Source: Marinagarivorans sp. UBA5870
GTDB taxonomy: Bacteria; Pseudomonadota; Gammaproteobacteria; Pseudomonadales; Cellvibrionaceae
Direction of reading: 5' to 3'
Assembly (NCBI GenBank): GCA_002432555.1
Contig: DJFO01000423.1
Coordinates: forward strand, 1,198 to 8,027
Length of the DNA stretch: 6,830 nt
The notes below the pieces were generated by a model, which saw only the letters and a program-made list of their open reading frames with translations, searched no databases and was not told where the DNA came from. Shown piece after piece: positions 1 to 5,515 of this stretch (positions are counted from its first letter, which is position 1; every line of letters begins with the position of its first letter). The position numbers and the translations under genes are program-made.

Positions 1-58
1 GTGCCAAGTTTCTCTGCCCGCTTGCGGGCCTGACAGGCGGGTGTTAGCTTTTGCGCCT

Positions 59-85
59 TTGCCGTTAGCTGTGCGCCTTTATAGT
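59..85 (+). promoter_or_regulatory. Weak candidate sigma70 promoter for the first operon
   Basis: TATAGT at 80-85 resembles a -10 box (5 of 6 to TATAAT). The best upstream partner is TTGCCG at 59-64 (4 of 6 to TTGACA) with a short 15-bp spacer. It lies about 85 bp before the proposed start of the DUF4380 gene, a sensible leader length. The spacer is poor and the region is repeat-rich, so this is only a candidate. Confidence 0.3.
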
Positions 86-99
86 GCTGCTGCATGGTC

Positions 100-128
100 T
101 CCCGCCGACCGGCGAGGCGGGACCGCCT
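100..128 (+). other. Leader stem-loop with an overlapping alternative pairing
   Basis: TCCCGCC (100-106) pairs perfectly with GGCGGGA (116-122) around a 9-nt loop. The right arm can instead pair with the following bases: AGGCG (115-119) with CGCCT (124-128) around a 4-nt loop. The two hairpins exclude each other. They lie between the candidate promoter and the ribosome binding site of the DUF4380 gene, so they could form in its mRNA leader. No T-run follows either hairpin, so neither is a normal rho-independent terminator. Confidence 0.3.
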
Positions 129-169
129 GTTCTCAAACGCACATTCAGCGACCTGGAGTTGCCTTTAAT

Positions 170-991
170 ATGACTGCGCAAGTGCTTTTTTTGGTGGATG
201 GACCCTGGCGGGTCGGCGTCGACGCCGGCTTTGGCGGCCATCTAGTGGAATTCAGTATCGCCGGTTTGAATGCCCTGTCCGTCGCCAAGCCGGAAATAGG
301 CTCTACTTTCTGGCCGAGCCCGCAGGCCGCCTGGGGATGGCCGCCACCTCTCGTTTTGGATAAGGGTCCCTACCAAATCGACCACGACGGCGACGAGATC
401 CGCGTGACCAGTCCGGTATGTCCGCAGACGGGCTTGCGTTTACACAAACATTTCGCCCTGCGGGCTGGGCGACTGTCGGCGAACTACACTATGCGCAACT
501 GCGGCGATATCGCCGTTCAGTACGCCCCTTGGGAAATTACCCGCGTGGACGGCGGAATCACTTTTTACGAAAGTGTTTTGCCGCCGGTGGAGCGCTCGAC
601 TGGCCATCTCTTGCTGCGCGATGGCGTAGCCTGGCACGAATACAAGCCGCATCAACAAGTGCAGAACGAGAAAATCTTCGGCAACGGCTCAACGGGCTGG
701 TTGGCGAATTTCCACCAGGGCCTGCTCTTGGTCAAGCAGTTCGAACCCGTGCCGGTAGAACTGGTGGCGCCGGGCGAGGCGGAAATCGAAATCTACAGTC
801 ATGGCGACCCCCAAAATGCGTATATCGAAATCGAGCAGCAGGGGCGTTACGAAGTAATGCCTCCCGATTGCGAGGTGCGGTGGCAGGTGATCTGGAATCT
901 TCGGCAGTGGCCGGATGCCGAGGCACCGGCTTTCGGCAGTAGCAAATTGGTGGCGGCGGCGAGAAGTCTGCTGTCGCAGACGGGAATTTAG
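170..991 (+). CDS. DUF4380 domain protein (mutarotase-like fold), function unknown
   Basis: A 273-residue protein that resembles the DUF4380 family, whose members look like galactose-mutarotase-type beta-sandwich proteins. Visible marks are FWPSPQ at 47-52 followed by WGWPPP at 55-60, an aromatic/charged stretch APWEITRV at 119-126, and a C-terminal block with YIEIEQQGRY at 218-227 leading to WQVIWNL at 238-244. No signal peptide or membrane segment is seen, so it is probably cytoplasmic. The ATG at 170 is chosen because GGAG at 155-158 stands 11 nt upstream; the frame stays open to the window edge, and the extra N-terminal residues look non-coding (repeats, low similarity to any fold). It ends 28 bp before bdhA on the same strand, suggesting cotranscription with the PHB genes. 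The enzyme activity and substrate are unknown, and the family call rests on remembered motifs. Confidence 0.68.
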   Translation: MTAQVLFLVDGPWRVGVDAGFGGHLVEFSIAGLNALSVAKPEIGSTFWPSPQAAWGWPPPLVLDKGPYQIDHDGDEIRVTSPVCPQTGLRLHKHFALRAGRLSANYTMRNCGDIAVQYAPWEITRVDGGITFYESVLPPVERSTGHLLLRDGVAWHEYKPHQQVQNEKIFGNGSTGWLANFHQGLLLVKQFEPVPVELVAPGEAEIEIYSHGDPQNAYIEIEQQGRYEVMPPDCEVRWQVIWNLRQWPDAEAPAFGSSKLVAAARSLLSQTGI

Positions 992-1019
992 CATCTATTC
1001 AGAAATCGGCGGAGGATTT

Positions 1020-1781
1020 ATGGCAGCTGTCAGAACGGCGCTGGTTACGGGAGCCGGCAGCGGCATCGGCAAAGCGATCGCCACCGATCTCGCACGTCTG
1101 GGTTATCAGGTCTTGGTTACCGACCTCAATTTGCAGGCGGCGGAGGACGTGGTGGCGGGTTTGCGCGCTGAAGGATTGTCCGCCTCCGCTCATAAGCTCG
1201 ACGTCAGCCGACAACAGGATATCGATGAACTGGTCGGGTCGGTGCGAGTGGACATACTGATCAATAATGCCGGACTGCAATACGTTGCTAAACTTGAGTC
1301 GTTTCCGGTGGACAAATGGCGCCAGCTGACGGATGTATTGCTGGTGGGGCCGGCAATGTTAACCCGGGGCGTTTTGCCTCAAATGAAAGAGCGCGGATTC
1401 GGCCGGATCGTCAACATAGGCTCGATTCACGCGCTGGTGGCCTCGCCCTACAAAAGTGCCTATGTTGCGGCGAAACACGGTCTGCTGGGATTTGCCAAAG
1501 TCGTTGCCTTGGAGACCGCCGAATTCGATATCACGATCAATACCCTATGTCCCTCCTATGTCAGAACCCCCTTGGTCGAAAAGCAAATTAGCCAGCAAGC
1601 GCAAGAACATGGCATTTCGGAAGATGAAGTCATCAACAACATAATGCTGCAGCCCATGCCGAAGAAAGCTTTTATCGAAATGGCGGAGCTCAGCTCGAGC
1701 GTGGCGTTCCTGCTGTCCGACGCCGCGCGAAACATCACGGGCCAGACGCTGGTCCTCGACGGCGGTTGGACAGTGCGTTGA
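1020..1781 (+). CDS. bdhA: D-3-hydroxybutyrate dehydrogenase (SDR family)
   Basis: A 253-residue short-chain dehydrogenase predicted to interconvert (R)-3-hydroxybutyrate and acetoacetate (EC 1.1.1.30) in the cytosol. The cofactor motif TGAGSGIG is at 10-17, with D35 at the end of the second strand, which favours NAD(H). NNAG is at 82-85. Catalytic S135, Y148 and K152 are present. The residues that bind the substrate carboxylate in known hydroxybutyrate dehydrogenases also appear: Q87, H137, K145 and Q189, plus a C-terminal W250. The stretch LVASPYKSAYVAAKHG is typical of the family. The SDR tetrad Asn position is Leu107. The ATG at 1020 has a strong GGAGGA at 1011-1016; an in-frame ATG at 915 would overlap the previous gene and is rejected. 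It lies 24 bp before phaC, so it should be in the same operon. A general SDR with another hydroxyacid substrate is the main alternative. Confidence 0.9.
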   Translation: MAAVRTALVTGAGSGIGKAIATDLARLGYQVLVTDLNLQAAEDVVAGLRAEGLSASAHKLDVSRQQDIDELVGSVRVDILINNAGLQYVAKLESFPVDKWRQLTDVLLVGPAMLTRGVLPQMKERGFGRIVNIGSIHALVASPYKSAYVAAKHGLLGFAKVVALETAEFDITINTLCPSYVRTPLVEKQISQQAQEHGISEDEVINNIMLQPMPKKAFIEMAELSSSVAFLLSDAARNITGQTLVLDGGWTVR

Positions 1782-1805
1782 GCGGACGCAAACAAGGTGA
1801 CAGTG

Positions 1806-3623
1806 ATGCAGCAGCAAGATAAAACCGAAATATTGCGGTACATCAATCAATTCAGCGCTAGCTTTAATCAGATGGCTCAAGAGGTGGTCAAACGGTTGCT
1901 AGCCAATCAGATCCCCGCGCATCTCAACCCGTTTTTTCCTCAGGGGCAGAAGGTTCAATCGCTGACGGGAGCCGTCAAAATAGACGCGCGAACCTTTCTT
2001 GAGCAGCAGTTTCAGTTTCTCGAAAAACAACAGAGGTTGTGGCAGAACGCCACTCGGGCTTTTATGGGGGAAACGCCGGAAGCCTTGATCCAGGAGACAG
2101 CGGGCGATAAGCGCTTTGCCGACCCAGATTGGCAAGGAAATCCCGCCTTCAGCTATCTTAAGCAGGCCTATTTGCTCAATGCGGAGTATCTTCAGCAAAT
2201 GGTGGACGCGCTGGAATTTGAAGATCAGAAGCTGCGGGAACAGGTGCGGTTTTACACCCGGCAACTCGTCAACTCCATGGCGCCGACCAACTACGTGTTT
2301 ACCAATCCGGAGGTCTGCCGGGAAATCCTGCGCTCGGAGGGGGAATGCCTTGCGCGCGGCATGGACAAATTTTTGCGGGATCTGGAGAACAGCCCGAGTG
2401 AAGCTTTCAAAATCACTCAGGTGGATCTGCATGCGTTCCAGTTGGGGCGGGATCTGGCCTATACGCCGGGCAAGGTAATTCTTCGCAATCGACTGATCGA
2501 ATTGCTGCACTACTCACCGGCGACGGAACAGCAATTTGGTATACCCTTATTAATAGTGCCCCCCTTCATTAACAAATATTACATTCTCGATCTCGACCGG
2601 AAGAAGTCGCTGGCGCACTGGCTGGTCAGTCAGGGGTTTAACGTTTTCATGATTTCCTGGGTCAACCCCGATGAGAACTTCAGCGCTATCAACTTCGACG
2701 ATTACATGTTCGATGGCGTCATTGCAGCCCTAAATGCGATCGAGGAAATTTCCGGTTCGCCGCAGATCAATGTTGCGGGTTACTGCGTCGGCGGGACCCT
2801 GCTGGGTATGACTCAGTCGTTCCTCAAAACGCGCGGCGATACGCGCATCCATTCCATGACACTGCTGACGACCCTGTTCGATTTTTCCGAGCCCGGTGAA
2901 GTCGGCAATTACATGAATGCGCAAATGCTGCCCATGATCGAACAGAGCGTCAATGCAAAAGGGTATCTCGACGGACGGATTTTGGCGTTGAGCTTCAGTC
3001 TGCTGCGCGAGAACAACTTGTTCTGGTCTTTTTTTATCGAAAATTATCTCAAGGGCCGCGACCCGATACCTTTCGATATTCTCTACTGGAACAGTGACTC
3101 AACGAACCTACCGGCCGCGGCCTACCTGTTTTATCTGAACAATATGTATATCCGCAATAGTCTGCGCAAGCCGGGTGAGGTCGCGATCGGCGGTGTTGGC
3201 CTCGATCTCGGCGCGATAGATATACCCGTCTATTGTCTCGCGGCGCAGTCGGACCATATAGTTCTGTGGCAGGCGGCCTATAAGAGCGCACAGCTGTTGA
3301 AAGGCAGCCTGCGGTTCGTCCTGGCCGAATCGGGCCACGTCGCCGGCGTAATCAACCCTGCAGTTGGAGGAAAGTACGGCCACTGGGTCAACGACTCGCT
3401 CACCGCGAGCCCGGAAGAGTGGCTGGAGCGCGCGACCCTAGTCGCGGGATCCTGGTGGCTGGACTGGCAGCGCTGGCTCCAAGCCCAGTCTGGCGAAAAG
3501 TCCGCCGCTATAGTGCCAGGTCAGTCGCTTAACTATCCGGCTTTGGACGAAGCGCCGGGGCGATATGTGCGTGTGCGTCTTGAACGCAGCTTCAGTGCCG
3601 CGGAGGCAGTCGAAGTGGCCTGA
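1806..3623 (+). CDS. phaC: Class I poly(3-hydroxyalkanoate) synthase
   Basis: A 605-residue PHA synthase, close to the usual 560-600 of class I enzymes, which polymerises (R)-3-hydroxybutyryl-CoA with release of CoA at the granule surface. The N-terminal synthase domain includes RFADPDWQGNPAFSYLKQAY at about 103-122. The alpha/beta-hydrolase domain has PPFINKYY at 252-259 and the lipase-like box G-Y-C-V-G with nucleophile C327. The other triad members are D483 (in SDHIVLW) and H511 (in ESGHVAG). DILYWNSDSTNLP (424-436) and the C-terminal APGRYVRVRL are further family marks. It needs no PhaE or PhaR(Bacillus-type) subunit, unlike class III and IV enzymes. The ATG at 1806 is preferred over GTG at 1797 or 1803 because AAGGTGA (1794-1800) is well placed as its ribosome binding site. 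It follows bdhA by 24 bp and precedes phaR by 86 bp. Confidence 0.96.
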   Translation: MQQQDKTEILRYINQFSASFNQMAQEVVKRLLANQIPAHLNPFFPQGQKVQSLTGAVKIDARTFLEQQFQFLEKQQRLWQNATRAFMGETPEALIQETAGDKRFADPDWQGNPAFSYLKQAYLLNAEYLQQMVDALEFEDQKLREQVRFYTRQLVNSMAPTNYVFTNPEVCREILRSEGECLARGMDKFLRDLENSPSEAFKITQVDLHAFQLGRDLAYTPGKVILRNRLIELLHYSPATEQQFGIPLLIVPPFINKYYILDLDRKKSLAHWLVSQGFNVFMISWVNPDENFSAINFDDYMFDGVIAALNAIEEISGSPQINVAGYCVGGTLLGMTQSFLKTRGDTRIHSMTLLTTLFDFSEPGEVGNYMNAQMLPMIEQSVNAKGYLDGRILALSFSLLRENNLFWSFFIENYLKGRDPIPFDILYWNSDSTNLPAAAYLFYLNNMYIRNSLRKPGEVAIGGVGLDLGAIDIPVYCLAAQSDHIVLWQAAYKSAQLLKGSLRFVLAESGHVAGVINPAVGGKYGHWVNDSLTASPEEWLERATLVAGSWWLDWQRWLQAQSGEKSAAIVPGQSLNYPALDEAPGRYVRVRLERSFSAAEAVEVA

Positions 3624-3655
3624 CCCCTCAGCGAGCGTGCCGACGGTTTTCCAAC

Positions 3656-3664
3656 TGTTATACT
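3656..3664 (+). promoter_or_regulatory. Extended -10 promoter upstream of phaR
   Basis: TG-T-TATACT forms an extended -10 element: TG at 3656-3657 and TATACT at 3659-3664, five of six to TATAAT. No good -35 hexamer lies 16-18 bp upstream, as is common for extended -10 promoters. Transcription would start near 3671, giving a leader of about 40 nt containing GAGG at 3697-3700. It would let phaR be expressed apart from phaC. Confidence 0.45.
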
Positions 3665-3709
3665 TCAACCAGACGCGCCACTCTGTCTCGTTAGGCGAGG
3701 GCGTGTGCC

Positions 3710-4222
3710 TTGAGTCCATCAGCGAGAAACGCCGTGATTACCATCAAAAAGTATCCCAACCGCCGGTTATACGACACCTCCAAGAGCCAGTACATCAATT
3801 TGGAAGCGATCAAGGATTTGGTCATGACGCACAAGGAATTCGAGGTTGTGGATTCCAAAACAGGGGAAAATCTCACGAAGAGCATTCTGCTGCAGATCAT
3901 CACGGAACAAGAGTCCAACGATCAGCAGGCCGTGCTGACCCAGACTGTGCTCAAACAGCTCATCCGCTTTTACGGCAGCGATATGCAGTCATTCATGCGC
4001 CAGTATTTGGAACAAAGCGTGGCGATGTTCCTCGAACGGCAGGACAATCTGCAGACAGCCATGTCGGAGTTTATCGGTTCCGCCTCGCCCCTAGCGGCCT
4101 TCAACAAGATGATGGAAAACAACATGGCCTGGTGGCGCAACTTTACCCACCTGGATCCCCTTGCAGGTGCGCGGAAGGGATTCGAGGACCAAGCTAAACC
4201 CAACGAAGCACCTGAGGAATGA
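3710..4222 (+). CDS. phaR: PHB-responsive repressor PhaR (polyhydroxyalkanoate synthesis repressor)
   Basis: A 170-residue regulator. The N-terminal PHB/PHA accumulation regulator DNA-binding domain spans about 9-70, with the hallmark IKKYPNRRLYDT at 12-23 and the conserved run YINLEAIKDLV at 28-38. The PHB_acc domain follows, about 75-115, with LIRFYGSDMQ and MRQYLEQS. In characterised bacteria PhaR represses phasin genes and itself, and leaves DNA when it binds PHB granules. The start is TTG at 3710, with GAGG at 3697-3700 nine bases upstream; no ATG or GTG in frame is better placed before the conserved domain, apart from a GTG at 3734 that would begin just ahead of it. It sits between phaC and the phasin it is expected to control. 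The tail after about 155 is charged and probably disordered. Confidence 0.95.
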   Translation: MSPSARNAVITIKKYPNRRLYDTSKSQYINLEAIKDLVMTHKEFEVVDSKTGENLTKSILLQIITEQESNDQQAVLTQTVLKQLIRFYGSDMQSFMRQYLEQSVAMFLERQDNLQTAMSEFIGSASPLAAFNKMMENNMAWWRNFTHLDPLAGARKGFEDQAKPNEAPEE

Positions 4223-4280
4223 TTATTCTGAAGCCAACCTCGGATGAAGGTTCAAATAGCCAAAAAGTCTAACCACCAGT

Positions 4281-4296
4281 TATTGCGCCGCAGCAA
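4281..4296 (+). promoter_or_regulatory. Candidate PhaR operator, upstream copy
   Basis: TATTGCGCCGCAGCAA is an imperfect inverted repeat (TTGC ... GCAA arms) that ends four bases before the -35 box of the phasin promoter. An almost identical 16-mer occurs 57 bp downstream. PhaR proteins of other bacteria bind TGC/GCA-rich inverted repeats at phasin promoters, so PhaR is the natural candidate; that it binds here is inferred. Confidence 0.55.
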
Positions 4297-4300
4297 ATTA

Positions 4301-4329
4301 TTGACCCTAGAGGTTTCCGGTCCTAAACT
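4301..4329 (+). promoter_or_regulatory. Sigma70-type promoter of the first phasin gene
   Basis: TTGACC (4301-4306, five of six to TTGACA) and TAAACT (4324-4329, four of six to TATAAT) are separated by an optimal 17 bp. Transcription would begin near 4336, directly before the second operator-like copy, leaving a leader of about 70 nt. The placement of one operator just upstream of -35 and another over the start site is what a repressed promoter would look like. Confidence 0.6.
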
Positions 4330-4337
4330 AATCCCTA

Positions 4338-4355
4338 TATTGCATCGCAGCAATA
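4338..4355 (+). promoter_or_regulatory. Candidate PhaR operator, start-site copy
   Basis: TATTGCATCGCAGCAATA has perfect 6-bp arms, TATTGC (4338-4343) and GCAATA (4350-4355), and differs from the upstream copy at only two positions of the 16-bp core. It would cover the predicted transcription start. Its right half continues into two further copies of the same 9-bp unit, so a repressor could occupy several half-sites here. The assignment to PhaR is inferred from position and family knowledge. Confidence 0.55.
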
Positions 4356-4373
4356 GCAGCAATAGCAGCAATA
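4347..4373. repeat. Three perfect tandem copies of a 9-bp unit (GCAGCAATA)
   Basis: GCAGCAATA occurs at 4347-4355, 4356-4364 and 4365-4373 without mismatch. The unit equals the right half of the operator-like inverted repeat. It lies in the predicted 5' leader of the first phasin, ending 36 bp before its ATG and about 25 bp before the GGAG ribosome binding site. Short perfect repeats of this kind can change copy number by replication slippage. Confidence 0.9.
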
Positions 4374-4409
4374 GAGGGTCCTACCTCATTGACCATTCGG
4401 AGACACCAC

Positions 4410-4724
4410 ATGTACGACAAAATGTTTGAACAAGCGCAGTCCGCTTTTAAACCACTCAGCGAACTGCTGACGCTGAACGCCAAGTTTCTCGAAGATTCCG
4501 CGCAGAAACAAACTGCTTTTTATAAGGACTTTGTCAACGACAGCGTCGCTTTCGCGAAAGAACTGAGTTCACAAAAAGATTATTCAGGCATCTACCAGAC
4601 TCAAAAAGCATTTTTGGAGAGCCTGCAGGAGAAATGGATCGCCGCGTCTACCGATGCCTACGAAACCTTTTCCGCCAACCAAGAAAAACTGGGCGAGGTT
4701 TTTAAACGATCCGCCACTCCCTAG
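4410..4724 (+). CDS. phaP: Short phasin (PHA granule-associated protein)
   Basis: A 104-residue, largely helical amphipathic protein of the phasin family, expected to coat PHB granules and control their size and number. Phasin-like features are the absence of cysteine, glycine-poor helix-forming composition, and regularly spaced Phe/Leu/Tyr among Lys, Glu and Gln throughout 1-100. The opening MYDKMFEQ followed by FKPLSEL (13-19) is shared with the next phasin gene, marking them as paralogues. It is at the short end of the family, similar in length to the phasins of about 115 aa of other gammaproteobacteria. The ATG at 4410 has GGAG at 4399-4402. Its own promoter and operator-like array lie upstream, and a terminator lies 59 bp beyond the stop, so it is probably a monocistronic transcript or the end of a phaR read-through message. 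Confidence 0.88.
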   Translation: MYDKMFEQAQSAFKPLSELLTLNAKFLEDSAQKQTAFYKDFVNDSVAFAKELSSQKDYSGIYQTQKAFLESLQEKWIAASTDAYETFSANQEKLGEVFKRSATP

Positions 4725-4783
4725 CCTTCAAGCCAGGTGGCCGTATTGTTGGGTAAGTCCTCATCCTACGGGTAATATCCCCG

Positions 4784-4810
4784 AAAGCCTGGCCTCGGTC
4801 AGGCTTTTTT
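4784..4810 (+). terminator. Rho-independent terminator after the first phasin
   Basis: AAAGCCTG (4784-4791) and CAGGCTTT (4800-4807) form a perfect 8-bp stem with an 8-nt loop, and the right arm runs into six T residues (4805-4810). It is a clear intrinsic terminator, between the two phasin genes and 58 bp before the second start codon. It should uncouple them unless read-through occurs. Confidence 0.88.
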
Positions 4811-4868
4811 ATTCTTGCGACTTGCCTGTTCTCCCAACGTCACTATTGGAGTCAAGAGGTCAAACACC

Positions 4869-5501
4869 ATGTACGAGAAAATCTTCGAACAAACCGAGCG
4901 CTTATTTAAGCCGATCAGCGAGATTTGGGCGCTGCAAACGGAGGCGGCCGAAGCTCTGGCGAGGAAGCAGTCCTCGGTTATAACCGACGTATGGAATCAG
5001 GGGGTCGTTGCGTTACAAAACATTCCCGGGCAGAAAAACATTCAAGACGTTTTTAAGCTGCAGCAGGAGTACTGGGAAAATGTCAACGGGTCTATGCGTG
5101 AGTTGATGCAGGACACCCAGGGCGTACTGTTGGAAACCAATCAGAAAATTTCCGCTGTTTTACAAAAATCGACGCCTAACCCGGTTGGAAATGCGGTAGA
5201 GCAAGCGACGATCGCGATGCCGGCCAAGGCAATGGCCGAAATACCAAAAAAGGTGGCGCCGGCGATAAAAAAGGCAGTGACACCGGCCGCTAAACCGGGC
5301 GCGAGTGCCGTCAAGGGAGCGCCTAAAGCCGCCGCTGCTGTGCCGGCCAAGGCGGCGTCATCGGTCGCCGCCGCGATTCAAAAGAAAGCGCCCGAAGCCG
5401 CCCAGCCGCTCGCTGCCGTTGTGACACCGGTAGACGGCAAAAGGGAAAACAAAGTCGAGGTGGCGAAACCGCCGGTGGCCGGCGCTAATAAGGAGTCGTG
5501 A
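4869..5501 (+). CDS. Phasin with basic Lys/Ala/Pro-rich C-terminal tail
   Basis: A 210-residue granule protein in two parts. Residues 1-100 are a phasin domain: helical, opening MYEKIFEQ and FKPISEI, paralogous to the upstream phasin. From about 117 to 205 the protein is low-complexity and rich in Ala, Lys, Pro and Val; between 120 and 175 there are eleven lysines and only two acidic residues. Phasins with such tails (PhaF of pseudomonads, and the analogous PhaM of Cupriavidus) attach granules to the nucleoid, so a DNA-binding or granule-segregation role is a reasonable inference. The ATG at 4869 has AAGAGG at 4854-4859. A terminator separates it from the upstream phasin, no strong promoter of its own was found, and no operator-like 16-mer precedes it. 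Two in-frame A AAA AAG heptamers lie at the start of the tail. It converges on phaB with a 34-bp gap. Confidence 0.85.
   Translation: MYEKIFEQTERLFKPISEIWALQTEAAEALARKQSSVITDVWNQGVVALQNIPGQKNIQDVFKLQQEYWENVNGSMRELMQDTQGVLLETNQKISAVLQKSTPNPVGNAVEQATIAMPAKAMAEIPKKVAPAIKKAVTPAAKPGASAVKGAPKAAAAVPAKAASSVAAAIQKKAPEAAQPLAAVVTPVDGKRENKVEVAKPPVAGANKES
5246..5293 (+). other. Possible -1 frameshift signal inside the tailed phasin
   Basis: Two heptamers A AAA AAG occur in the reading frame at 5246-5252 (K127-K128) and 5267-5273 (K134-K135), the same sequence and phase as the dnaX slippery site. A -1 slip at either enters one shared frame that stops at TAA 5291-5293, giving a product of about 141 residues lacking nearly all the basic tail. 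Downstream GC-rich pairing is possible (CCGG at 5283-5286 with CCGG at 5295-5298) but weak, and no clear upstream Shine-Dalgarno stimulator is seen. Chance clustering of Lys codons is the null explanation. Confidence 0.25.
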
Positions 5502-5515
5502 AGACCCTGGCCCAG

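Noticed and set aside
1..33. Possible 3' end of an upstream plus-strand gene ending at TGA 31-33
   Set aside because: Only ten codons are visible and nothing distinguishes them from chance.
41..169. N-terminal extension of the DUF4380 protein (43 more codons, open to the window edge)
   Set aside because: The extension is formed of direct repeats and hairpins, has no ribosome binding site at its start, and the ATG at 170 has GGAG at suitable distance.
915..1019. Longer start for bdhA at ATG 915
   Set aside because: It would overlap the DUF4380 gene by 77 bp and add Arg-rich residues foreign to the SDR fold; GGAGGA immediately precedes the ATG at 1020.
1899..2510. A 203-codon minus-strand frame inside phaC
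   Set aside because: It lies entirely antisense to clear PhaC coding sequence and shows no domain features of its own.
3565..4197. A 210-codon open frame overlapping phaC and phaR
   Set aside because: It is a shadow frame across phaR, whose own frame has the conserved IKKYPNRRLYDT domain; the shadow product shows no recognisable domain.
4236..4252. Small hairpin AACCT/AGGTT after phaR as a terminator
   Set aside because: Only five base pairs with a 7-nt loop and no T-run follows.
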